Positions 1 through 7,022 of a DNA stretch of 20,829 nucleotides are shown in pieces (positions within the stretch are counted from its first letter, which is position 1; every line of letters starts with the position of its first letter). The notes under the pieces were generated by a model. The model did not search any database. It was not told the DNA's origin and worked only from the letters and a program-made list of their open reading frames with translations. The stretch lies in the NCBI GenBank assembly GCA_963579925.1, contig CAUZJA010000024.1, forward strand, positions 1-20,829. The letters run 5' to 3'. The DNA is from UBA1151 sp963579925 (GTDB taxonomy: Bacteria > Chloroflexota > Dehalococcoidia > Lucifugimonadales > Lucifugimonadaceae). The translations under genes and the position numbers were made by a program.

Positions 1-401
1 GCCGGGCTGGCAAATTTATCGATGAAGTCAACCGGCGCGTTGGCGTTCAGACTGGCGGCTACAGCGGTCTCTCGATATGGCCCTGACGCGTACTGACTGA
101 AGACCAGAACCGGGAGGTCTGGAGTTGCTTTTGTCAGCTTGTCGAGGATTGCGAGACCTTTGAACTGATCATCTGGGTGCTCGCCGAATCGCACGTCAAG
201 GATCACTGCATCCGGCTGCTGCACTTCAACGGCATGGAGTGCGTCCAACTCAAAGTCTTCACCGGTTGGATGCGCAATGTCGGGTTCAACAATCGTTGTT
301 TCGTAGCCCGCCAGGCTGAGATGCCTCCGAATCGAGCGCATAAGGTCGGACGAGGCTTCGTCGTCAACAATCAGAACGTTTTGCTTGGAGGGATCAGGCA
401 T
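1..401 (-). CDS. Response regulator, receiver domain (3' end cut by window edge)
   Basis: The frame is open from an ATG at 401 (minus) to the left edge, so the C-terminus lies outside the window; 133 codons are visible. They read as a CheY-like receiver domain: hydrophobic strand plus the acidic pair (VLIVDDE, Asp13-Asp14), the phospho-acceptor Asp69 in AVILDV, Ser102 after a hydrophobic strand (VLVFS), and the conserved Lys129 in FIDKF. All three signature positions of a phosphorylatable receiver are therefore present. No output domain can be seen, so it may be a stand-alone receiver or have an effector beyond the edge. The 128-bp gap to the next gene upstream on this strand holds a 7-bp GC-rich hairpin (503-520) with no T-tract. 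Being next to a second response regulator and a kinase suggests one signalling cluster. This receiver is intact, unlike its two neighbours. Confidence 0.85.
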   Translation of the reverse strand, partial: MPDPSKQNVLIVDDEASSDLMRSIRRHLSLAGYETTIVEPDIAHPTGEDFELDALHAVEVQQPDAVILDVRFGEHPDDQFKGLAILDKLTKATPDLPVLVFSQYASGPYRETAVAASLNANAPVDFIDKFASP

Positions 402-529
402 TGGCTTACAACTTCACCACTGGCGGTCAAAGCACTATCGAACCCTATCGGGTTTCGTCCACGCTCACACAGAATACGACACCCCAGTATGGGCTTCCTA
501 CGGGGCGCTACGCAGCGCTCGTAGTCAGC

Positions 530-1235
530 TTATCCGCCAGTGACGAGCCGATATCCGACACCAGGTTCGGTCAGTATATGAGTGGGCCTTGAAGGATCTG
601 ATTCCAATTTCCGACGAAGCTGTTTGACGAAGGTCCTGAGGTATTCAGTTTCCTGCCCGTACTCTGGGCCCCACACGGTTTGGAGCAATTGCCGATGCGT
701 TAGCACCTTCTCAACGTTGATCGCGAGAGCCTGCAGCGAGTCATACTCAGTCCGGGTGAGATGAATCTCTTCGCCGCCTTTACGGACAATATGGGCGGCA
801 AGATCAACTTCAATCTCGCCCACTGAAACCACCGGAGAGTCTACTCGCTCACTCATCGCGAGGCGTTCTACTCTGCGTATCGAAGAACGCACCCGGGCAG
901 TCAGCTCCGTGGGGCTAAACGGCTTGGTTACGTAATCGTCGGCGCCGAGATCAAGCGCCTTGACCTTCTCCCGCTCCTGGTCAGTTGCGGAAAGGATGAT
1001 GATGGGATCTGTGTACCACTCACGCAGGCGCTCCAGCGCCTCAATACCGCCCATCACTGGCATCGAAAGATCCAGGATGATGAGTTTGGGCTGGTGGAGT
1101 GACGCCTGATAGGGCGCCTCTGCGCCGTGCGACGCAAGTAGGACCTCAAAGTTGCTGAGCGCCATGTGCCTTGGCGAGTAATCGCCGAATCTTTGGGTCA
1201 TCATCAACGATCAGGATGCTTGGTCTACTGGTCAT
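530..1235 (-). pseudogene. KdpE-like OmpR-family response regulator with one frameshift
   Basis: Reading from ATG 1235 gives MTSRPSILIVDDDPKIRR followed by LLA, then a frame break. The rest (RHMALSNFEVLLASHG onward) is in the next frame to TAA at 530. The span is 706 nt, one base over a multiple of three, so removing a single base near 1170-1172 (an AAGG context on the coding strand) restores a 234-residue protein. The repaired protein has the acidic pocket, phospho-acceptor Asp in LIILDLSMP, Lys in DYVTKPFS, and a C-terminal winged helix with the OmpR/KdpE signatures LTRTEYD, KVLTHRQLLQTVWGPEYG and LTEPGVGYRLV. Family knowledge: such proteins bind promoter DNA as phosphorylated dimers and pair with a sensor kinase. 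The kinase lies 16 nt upstream and is itself broken. Either the gene has decayed recently or the assembly has an indel error. An ATG inside the second frame could still give a receiver truncated at its N-terminus. Confidence 0.85.
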
Positions 1236-1251
1236 GATTGCCTCATGAATT

Positions 1252-2877
1252 TCATTTTTGATTGACTAAAGTCTCTTTGTATACGGGCAGGGTGAACCAG
1301 AATTCTGATCCCTCACCAGGGGTGGAGCTAACCCCAATCTCTCCTCCATGCGCGTTAACAATCGCTTTGCAGATGGCCAGTCCAAGCCCTGCACCACGTC
1401 CGGCGCTGGGGCCACCTGTAACTCTAAAAACTTATCAAATACCAGGTCTGATTCTTCAATTGGGATCCCAATGCCAGAGTCGATCACTACTGTGCGAACT
1501 TCTTCACCACTTTCACTGAGCCGACTCGTCATCTCAACTTTCCCGGAAGAATACTTCAGTGCGTTAGATAGAAGGTTATTCAGGACTCTTCCCAGCTGTG
1601 AAGGATCGCGAAAAGCGGCGGCAGATCTGCTGGCACATCTGCTTCAACCTCGCGGTCTGTGCCAACTCTGGAGCGTCGGGCCCTGGCGATTGCGTCTTCA
1701 CTCATATCGATCATATGAGCAATCTCCATGTCCAGAGGATACGCGCCGGCTTCTATGCGAGACATATCTAGCAGGTTGGAGACCAGTTCAATGGTCTGAT
1801 CAATCTCTTCGTCGATCGCCTCAATATCGCTGTGCAGTTCAGAATCACCATCTAGGGATGGCACCAGTTCAGTGATGAGTCCTTTGATGGTGGCCAGTGG
1901 ACTGCGCAGGTCGTGGGTGATCATCGAGAGAAAATCTCGTTTGACCTCACCCAGCTCCTTTAGGCGAGTGACATCTTGAAGCACTGCGATGACTGCTCCG
2001 CCGCGCGTTCCGCCGCGGGCAAGGGCGCAGCGCTGATTAGCAATGGAATCCGGACGCCATCCGGGCGTTGGCAGACCACTTCAAGTGGCCCTGAAGTCTC
2101 TCCAGAGACGCGCGTCTCTGACAGTGGGAGTTCCTCGTACGGGATCTCCAGCCCAGTGGGAGCAAAACACTTAATCGGTGCCTGGGACATCCCAGACTCC
2201 AACGGCACGCCCACTATCCGAGATGTTTCCGGGGAGCTGAGCATTATCGATCCGTCAGCAGAGTCGATGACAAGAATGCCGACCCTCACTTCTGTGATGA
2301 CCGCCTGAAGCCAGGAGCGGCTATCGTCAGCCATCCGCCTTGCGCTGGCCTCACCTTCATATAGCCGCGCATTCTCCAGGGCGATAGCCGCAAGGCGTGC
2401 GACCAATTCAACAGCCGCAGCGTCTTCCTCCGTGAACGTGCCACTTTCCGGCTTGTTGGCAAGATAGAGATTCGCAGCATGTCGGCCGTCATCTTCAACG
2501 GCAACACCAAGCACTGCTTTCATTTCAGGATGAGTGGCAGGATATCCGGAAGATTTGGGATGATCAGTGCGATCTCCTACCAGAAGAATATCCCCATCAG
2601 GGATCATAAGACCCAGCAATCCCTTGCCAACCGGCGGTTGGCCAATCTTGTCTGCCTCAGCCTGTGACATGCCTGATATGAACATGTGCTCAATTTGGCC
2701 AGTTCGTCCAATCAAGGTCAGCGCGGCATAGTCAGCACCCGTGAGTTTGCGAGCCAGCGTTGGAACACTGGCAAGAACCTGCGTTCGCTGAGAAGCGTTC
2801 GAGGATAACTCTGGCTCTCCGCTTTCCTACGCGTAAAGTCGGAATGGGGCAGAGCGGGCGGCGTCTGTAGAGGTCAT
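1252..2877 (-). pseudogene. GAF-PAS sensor histidine kinase broken by three frameshifts and a stop
   Basis: Pieces of one kinase lie in three successive frames. First is a GAF domain (LARKLTGADYAALTLIGR to ARLAAIALENARLYEGE) and a PAS domain (WLQAVITEVRVGILVID to LLISAAPL). After a break near 2000-2022 comes the HisKA domain (LKELGEVKRDFLSM, then phospho-acceptor His in ITHDLRSPLATIKG). A second break near 1603-1609 leads to the N-box (LNNLLSNALKYSS) and G1 box (VIDSGIGIP). A third break in an A-run at 1426-1430 leads to the G2 box (GRGAGLGLAICKAI) and the terminal FWFTLPV, ending at TGA 1252. Each break behaves as one missing base. Upstream, the frame meets TAG at 2827-2829 and has no ATG, GTG or TTG between that stop and TTG 2715 inside the GAF domain. 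The start at ATG 2877 is a guess without a clear ribosome site. Every catalytic box is still readable, so loss is recent or an artefact. Confidence 0.8.
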
Positions 2878-2911
2878 TTATTTGCGCGTATGCTTGATAA
2901 AAATCGCACCG

Positions 2912-2943
2912 GTCCGGTAAGTGAATTATTCCACTTACCGGAC
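2912..2943 (-). terminator. Hairpin downstream of universal stress gene, possible terminator
   Basis: This is a perfect 12-bp inverted repeat, GTCCGGTAAGTG (2912-2923) and CACTTACCGGAC (2932-2943), around an 8-nt loop. It begins 15 nt past the stop of the universal stress gene at 2959. Read on the minus strand, a run of five T follows about eight bases after the stem. That is further than in a classical intrinsic terminator, so termination is likely but imperfect. It also separates the stress genes from the broken kinase. Confidence 0.55.
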
Positions 2944-2958
2944 ATTTGTGCTTGAAGG

Positions 2959-3912
2959 TTAGTCCCATCCGCCAATTGTGGGCGGAATGACAAGGACTGG
3001 CGACACTGTGCTACGAATCACGCGATCGGTCACACTGCCAAGGACCCAGCGGGTAAAGCCGGTTCGGCCTCGGGTGGCAAGCACGATTAGAGATCCCGGC
3101 ACTTCTTTTGCCGCAGACTCAATCTCAGCTACTGCCGATCCAGGTTTTACAAGCGTTTCCACTTTGATGCCTCGCCGCTCTTCTATCTCTTTCATGTTTT
3201 CCAGATATGTCTGAGCGTCTTCATCGGCCTCAGTGTAGATGTCAGGAGACGCGTAGTACGGCTCCCCTCCATAGGCCGCCATTCGGGCAGCCACGGCGGT
3301 AGCACGCACCAGCAACTTGGGCACGTCCAATGACATCGCTAGCCTTCGGGCAGGTTCCAGTGCAGCCTCTGCCACAGATGACCCATCCAGGCCGACGACT
3401 AGCCTGGAAACGGGAGCCTGCTGACCATCAAAACCCGGGGTGATGATCAACATCGGCACAGCGGAGGAGTGAGCGACTTTGTCCGTCACACTGCCCAGCA
3501 AGCCCCTGCCGAGTGCTGATCGACCTCGAGTGGCCATTGTGATCAGGTCGTTTCGATTTTTGTGAGCCGCCTCAATGATCGCCTGAGCCGGATCACCAAC
3601 TACAGCCTCAACGCTAACCTCCTGGCCATCATCACGAATGGATTCCGCGATGGTGTTCAGATATTGAGTCACGGTCTTGATGCGCACAATCTTAATTTCG
3701 TTCGCGGCCATGTCATCCGGGCCGGGGCCAACTATTGACCGTTCTCCGCCCATAAATGGCATGTACGAAGGAAGCTCAATGGTTTCTGGATCAACAACGG
3801 CAAGCAGATCTAGCTTCGCTCCAACCCTCTGGGCCATATCCCGCGCGACCGCAAGGATTCCCGCCGCCATATCTGATCCATCCAGCGGAACCAATATTTT
3901 TTCAAAAGACAC
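2959..3912 (-). CDS. Tandem-domain universal stress protein (UspA family)
   Basis: A 317-residue protein made of two complete UspA-type domains (about 1-160 and 168-312). Each begins with a hydrophobic strand ending in a conserved Asp-Gly (VPLDGS, Asp11; VVGLDGSS, about Asp176). Each carries the nucleotide-binding loop near its end: Gly130-x9-Gly140-Ser141 in the first (GRSALGRGLLGSVTD) and Gly282-x9-Gly292-Ser293 in the second (GRTGFTRWVLGSVTD). These loops suggest ATP binding in both halves. UspA proteins are cytosolic and help cells survive starvation, low oxygen or oxidative stress by mechanisms that vary and are often unclear. The start is GTG at 3912, preceded by GGAGGG about 10 nt upstream. 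It lies 44 nt after the Zn-ribbon gene and is probably cotranscribed with it and with the paralogue at 4293. A hairpin follows the stop codon. Confidence 0.92.
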   Translation of the reverse strand: MSFEKILVPLDGSDMAAGILAVARDMAQRVGAKLDLLAVVDPETIELPSYMPFMGGERSIVGPGPDDMAANEIKIVRIKTVTQYLNTIAESIRDDGQEVSVEAVVGDPAQAIIEAAHKNRNDLITMATRGRSALGRGLLGSVTDKVAHSSAVPMLIITPGFDGQQAPVSRLVVGLDGSSVAEAALEPARRLAMSLDVPKLLVRATAVAARMAAYGGEPYYASPDIYTEADEDAQTYLENMKEIEERRGIKVETLVKPGSAVAEIESAAKEVPGSLIVLATRGRTGFTRWVLGSVTDRVIRSTVSPVLVIPPTIGGWD

Positions 3913-3956
3913 CTTTCGGACACCCTCCGCCTTAGTAATCTGTTCCTGTGCAAACG

Positions 3957-4148
3957 CTATGCCGCCACCCCGTCTTTGTCGGGCTTCCCGGAATTGGCTT
4001 CCGTAAGTTCAGGATTTTCAAATTGCACCACGGGTGGCTGAAGTAGCGCGTATCCGCAATTTAGACATGCAAGTCGGTTCCCACCCCATTCCGAGTTGAA
4101 TTTCACGGCTCCTGTTATGCATTTGGGGCAGGATTTTAGATACAACAC
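3957..4148 (-). CDS. Small Zn-ribbon protein
   Basis: A 63-residue protein with two CxxC knuckles, Cys7-Pro-Lys-Cys10 and Cys28-Leu-Asn-Cys31, about 17 residues apart. This is the layout of a minimal zinc ribbon. The second knuckle is followed by GYALLQPPVV, and the C-terminal third is polar and probably disordered. The GTG start at 4148 is supported by GGAG seven bases upstream. It sits between two tandem universal stress protein genes on the same strand, so it is probably cotranscribed and may be a small regulator or nucleic-acid-binding accessory. The exact function is unknown; the fold is inferred only from cysteine spacing. Confidence 0.75.
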   Translation of the reverse strand: MLYLKSCPKCITGAVKFNSEWGGNRLACLNCGYALLQPPVVQFENPELTEANSGKPDKDGVAA

Positions 4149-4292
4149 TTGATTGCTCCGGTGTTAACGTGGCGTCATTTCGCAATGGCAGCATCGTCCA
4201 AATGGCGTAAATGAAGCATGAGGCGAAAAGCCGCGATATGAGGACTTCGTGAAGATTGCCTGGAAGCGCGCTTCGAACCTGCGTTCTCCCGC

Positions 4293-5234
4293 CTAGCGTT
4301 GAGGAAGTAGAAGAACTGGCGTTGTGCTGGTTCTGAGGAGTCCGTCTGCAACGCTTCCCAACGCCCACCGCGTTAGCCCCGTTGAGCCGTGGCTGGTCAT
4401 CACAATGAGCGGATCAGGCAGTGTATTGGCCAACTCAACAATCTGATTACGTGGATGACCGGCTGCAACATTGCAAGCCACCTCCACGCCAGTTGCTGAG
4501 AGGGCGGCGGCATGAGCCTGGAGATACTTCTCCGCTTCTACCTCAAGCTCAGCGACCCCGGCCAGCAATCCCGGCTCGAAACCCATTTCGTTGCTATTCG
4601 CACTCAACGTCGGATATCTAACGCATCTGATGAGGTGCACCGGGATACCCAGCGATGAAGCAAGCCATCCGCCGTACTCAATAGCCCGCTCAGAGAGATC
4701 AGAACCATCCAGCGGAATAATCAGGGACTTAAGTTGTCCAGAATGGGTCGATCTCAACTGCTCGACTCCGGGGCGTGTCACCAGCACCGGGCATTCGCTG
4801 ATTTGCAAAAGTCGGTCAGTCACACTGCCCAGCAGTCCACGAACCATCCCAGAGCGGCCTCTTGATGCGATCACGACGAGGTCTGCATCGTGTCCATCTG
4901 CGATTCGCTCGATCACGGTCGCAGGATCGCCCGCACCAACTACCAACAGAGGAGAGATTCCCGGATATCGCCCGGCAATCTCTTCAAGATATCGAGCGCT
5001 GGAGGCCTGAGCCTCGCTAAGCTTCTCGGAAGCAATATCGGCGGGCGTTTGCCATTGATGAGACTGCCCTTCCCTAAGACCGATGCTTGAGGTGACAGGG
5101 CGCGCGATAGAAACGAATACGTAGTCCGATGATTGTGGGGCACCCAGACTGAGAGCCAGCGGAATAGCTGACTCCGATAAAACAGAGCCGTCCAACGGCA
5201 CAAGAATTCGTGAGTTGGTGTTCACGGCAAGCAA
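4293..5234 (-). CDS. Tandem-domain universal stress protein (UspA family), second copy
   Basis: A 313-residue protein with two UspA domains (about 8-155 and 168-311). The conserved elements are LVPLDGS (Asp15) and LIIPLDGSD (Asp176), with nucleotide loops Gly126-x9-Gly136-Ser137 (GRSGMVRGLLGSVTD) and Gly283-x9-Gly293-Ser294 (GSTGLTRWALGSVAD). It shares its domain plan and RGLLGSVTD signature with the protein at 2959-3912, so the two are paralogues, although the inter-loop sequences differ widely. The start is uncertain. TTG at 5234 gives the longest form but has no clear ribosome site, and an in-frame GTG at 5225 (then NTNSRILVPLDG) fits the family better. It leads the stress cluster, with the Zn-ribbon gene 144 nt downstream. 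The 181 bp upstream (5235-5415) hold no gene I can support. A weak TTGATG/TATCAA pair can be picked out there but is not convincing. Confidence 0.92.
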   Translation of the reverse strand: MLAVNTNSRILVPLDGSVLSESAIPLALSLGAPQSSDYVFVSIARPVTSSIGLREGQSHQWQTPADIASEKLSEAQASSARYLEEIAGRYPGISPLLVVGAGDPATVIERIADGHDADLVVIASRGRSGMVRGLLGSVTDRLLQISECPVLVTRPGVEQLRSTHSGQLKSLIIPLDGSDLSERAIEYGGWLASSLGIPVHLIRCVRYPTLSANSNEMGFEPGLLAGVAELEVEAEKYLQAHAAALSATGVEVACNVAAGHPRNQIVELANTLPDPLIVMTSHGSTGLTRWALGSVADGLLRTSTTPVLLLPQR

Positions 5235-5415
5235 TGCCGGTTAAATAGCGACTGGCCAGACATGCGGTGACGCCGTACCGTTTTGCCTGACCAGCTGCGT
5301 GCGTCTATTGATACATCCGCGGCTGAGATCATCAAGAGACCATGCCGCATTGCGCCGCGCGGATAGCGTGAGGATCGGACCAGCTCAATGCAGTTTGTAC
5401 TGAACTCACATTTGT

Positions 5416-6357
5416 TTACCGAGATTTGCCAGCCTCATCCCGGAAAAAACCCACGGTCGATTTCATTCCCTCATCCAGACCAACGTTGACCTCCCAACCC
5501 AGTTGCTCTCTCGCCTTCTCCGGGTTGAGTCTGACCTTATGGATGTCGCCTGGTCTTGGCGGTCCGTACTCCGGTCTCACCCTGGTCTCGGTAAGTTCAA
5601 TCAATCTTGCGGCCAACTCATTCGCATTTGTCCCAATGCCGGATCCCAGGTTGTAAACCGTTGGGCCACCCTTTTCCCCTGCACGGACAAATCCTTCAAC
5701 GATGTCAGACACATACACGTAGTCACGCTCGTCCTCACCATCGCCGAATATTTTGATCGGCTCATTGGCGATCATAGCTCGGGCAAATATTGCGATAACT
5801 CCGGCCTCGCCGTGTGGCTCCTGCCGAGGTCCATAGACATTGCCAAGGCGAACGATTGAGTACTCCAGTCCATATGCCGCCTTGTACATCCCAAGGTAGC
5901 CCTCGGCGGCAAGTTTGGAAGCTGCATAAGGCGACTCAGGCCTGCACGGGTCCATCTCAGATACCGGATTCCGCTCTGGTTCGCCATAAATCGCGCCGCC
6001 AGTGGACGCAAAGATAAATCGGGGAAACTTTGTCGCTCTCAGGGACTCAAGCACGTTGAGTAGTCCCATGACATTGATGCGCGCGTCGGCCACTGGCTCA
6101 CGCGTTGAGACTGAAACACTGATCTGAGCAGCAAGGTGGTACACGATATCGGGAGATATCTCCTCGATTACTTCGACGAGGTTCTCATCGCAGATATCAA
6201 TATCGTACTGTTTCGCTGCGGCGTTGAGGTTTGCGCGCTTACCAGTTGAGAAGTCATCAATGATGGCAACATCCATGCCATCGCGGATAAGTCTGTCCAC
6301 AAGATGAGAGCCGATAAACCCCGCTCCGCCGGTCACAAGAGCGATTCCACCCGTCAT
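5416..6357 (-). CDS. NAD-dependent nucleotide-sugar epimerase/dehydratase (GalE-like extended SDR)
   Basis: A 313-residue extended short-chain dehydrogenase. It has the N-terminal NAD-binding loop TGGAGFIGSH (9-18) and Asp35-Asp36 at the end of the second strand, which favours NAD over NADP. It also has HLAAQ (74-78), the catalytic Ser/Thr segment STGG (118-121) and the catalytic pair Tyr144/Lys148 in YAASK. The later motif RDYVYVSDIV (211-220) and the substrate-side PPRPGDIHKV are typical of UDP-glucose 4-epimerase and related nucleotide-sugar enzymes. The role is probably interconversion of UDP-sugars for cell-surface glycans or galactose metabolism; the exact substrate cannot be told. The ATG start is well supported by GGAGGCG six bases upstream. 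It is transcribed alone, divergently from the ferredoxin, with repeated GTCCCA/TGGGAC hexamers in its leader. Confidence 0.92.
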   Translation of the reverse strand: MTGGIALVTGGAGFIGSHLVDRLIRDGMDVAIIDDFSTGKRANLNAAAKQYDIDICDENLVEVIEEISPDIVYHLAAQISVSVSTREPVADARINVMGLLNVLESLRATKFPRFIFASTGGAIYGEPERNPVSEMDPCRPESPYAASKLAAEGYLGMYKAAYGLEYSIVRLGNVYGPRQEPHGEAGVIAIFARAMIANEPIKIFGDGEDERDYVYVSDIVEGFVRAGEKGGPTVYNLGSGIGTNANELAARLIELTETRVRPEYGPPRPGDIHKVRLNPEKAREQLGWEVNVGLDEGMKSTVGFFRDEAGKSR

Positions 6358-6379
6358 TTACATCGCCTCCAAATGATTC

Positions 6380-6429
6380 GTCCCAAGCATGGGTGGGACA
6401 AAGGTAAGAGTTCAGTCTAATGTGTCCCA
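6380..6429 (-). repeat. Three-copy GTCCCA/TGGGAC hexamer cluster in epimerase leader
   Basis: GTCCCA occurs at 6380-6385 and again at 6424-6429, with its complement TGGGAC at 6394-6399. The middle copy can pair with either outer one: a tight hairpin on the left, or a longer loop on the right where the match extends to TGGGACA/TGTCCCA. This lies 11 bp upstream of the epimerase ribosome site, so it could be an operator or an alternating leader structure. Hexamers can recur by chance, so support is modest. Confidence 0.3.
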
Positions 6430-6535
6430 GCGGCGTTGGCATTGCCGTATTAATCGGGAACCTGTAATCTCCCGCGGTCGTCGGCCTGCCTCGGTACATG
6501 AAGCGGGCAATCGGATCAAATGAAACGGTTGACTG

Positions 6536-6565
6536 TGGACTGTAGCAAGCAGACGTGCCTATAAT
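6536..6565 (+). promoter_or_regulatory. Candidate sigma70-type promoter for ferredoxin
   Basis: A perfect -10 box TATAAT lies at 6560-6565, with TGGACT (four of six matches to TTGACA) at 6536-6541 and an 18-bp spacer. Transcription would start near 6572, leaving a leader of about 66 nt before the ferredoxin ATG. A GGAGGA ribosome site at 6621-6626 lies 11 nt before that ATG. A better -35 hexamer (TTGACT, 6529-6534) is present but sits 25 bp from the -10 box. Confidence 0.55.
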
Positions 6566-6637
6566 CGACACCATATAGATTGAACATATTTAAACTGGCT
6601 CCGGATTCCGGAACATGCCGGGAGGAATTTCGCTCGG

Positions 6638-6919
6638 ATGACATACATCATCACCGGTCCCTGCGTTGACGTTATAGATGGTGCCTGCGTAGATGTCTGC
6701 CCTGTTGACTGCATCTACTCAAAAGAGGGCGACAACATGCTGTACATCAGCCCTGATGAGTGCATTGATTGCGCCGCGTGTGAGCCAGTCTGTCCCGTGA
6801 ATGCGATCTTCCCTGAGGACACGGTTCCTGAGGAACAGCAGGAATACATCCCCCTCAACTACAACTACGATTACGCAACCTCAGAGCCGGGTGTAAACAC
6901 CAGCAAAGGCGCTGGCTAA
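6638..6919 (+). CDS. fdxA: 7Fe ferredoxin ([3Fe-4S][4Fe-4S])
   Basis: A 93-residue acidic ferredoxin, close in length and pattern to bacterial seven-iron ferredoxins. Cysteines are at 9, 17, 21, 25, 42, 45, 48 and 52 (CVDVIDGACVDVCPVDC, then CIDCAACEPVCP). Matched by hand to Azotobacter FdI, Cys9, Cys17 and Cys52 would hold a [3Fe-4S] cluster and Cys21, Cys42, Cys45 and Cys48 a [4Fe-4S] cluster. Cys25 is the free one. Val12 replaces a cysteine found in Azotobacter, which argues against a second 4Fe cluster. It is a small cytosolic electron carrier; its partner enzyme cannot be read from the context. It is monocistronic, with its own promoter upstream and a strong intrinsic terminator 17 nt past the stop. 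It diverges from the epimerase gene. Confidence 0.95.
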   Translation: MTYIITGPCVDVIDGACVDVCPVDCIYSKEGDNMLYISPDECIDCAACEPVCPVNAIFPEDTVPEEQQEYIPLNYNYDYATSEPGVNTSKGAG

Positions 6920-6936
6920 CTAACTCGCTTCAAAAT

Positions 6937-6966
6937 AAAAGCCCCCGAGTTATCGGGGGCTTTTTT
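6937..6966 (+). terminator. Intrinsic terminator after ferredoxin
   Basis: AAAAGCCCCCGA, a GTTA loop, then TCGGGGGCTTTTTT: a perfect GC-rich stem followed directly by six T. It starts 17 nt after the ferredoxin stop codon. The A-run on the left arm makes it symmetrical, so it can also stop transcripts arriving on the minus strand from the HemQ-family gene. Confidence 0.95.
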
Positions 6967-7022
6967 GTACGTATGCAATCTATGGCTAATTGCGGTCATC
7001 AGGCTTCAGCCTGTGGCGGCCG

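Noticed and set aside
503..520. GC-rich hairpin between the two response regulator genes as an intrinsic terminator
   Set aside because: The stem is seven pairs including a wobble, and no T-tract follows on either strand.
177..524. A plus-strand open frame of 115 codons over the first response regulator
   Set aside because: It is the antisense shadow of a clear receiver domain and reads as unstructured sequence with no recognisable motif.
2732..2968. A 78-codon open frame on the minus strand between the stress gene and the kinase
   Set aside because: It overlaps the end of the stress gene and the 12-bp hairpin, and it is out of frame with the clear GAF coding that runs through 2716-2826. 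Its composition shows no domain.
6529..6534. TTGACT as the -35 box of the ferredoxin promoter
   Set aside because: It lies 25 bp from the TATAAT box, too far for a sigma70-type promoter. TGGACT at 18 bp is the better partner although less perfect.
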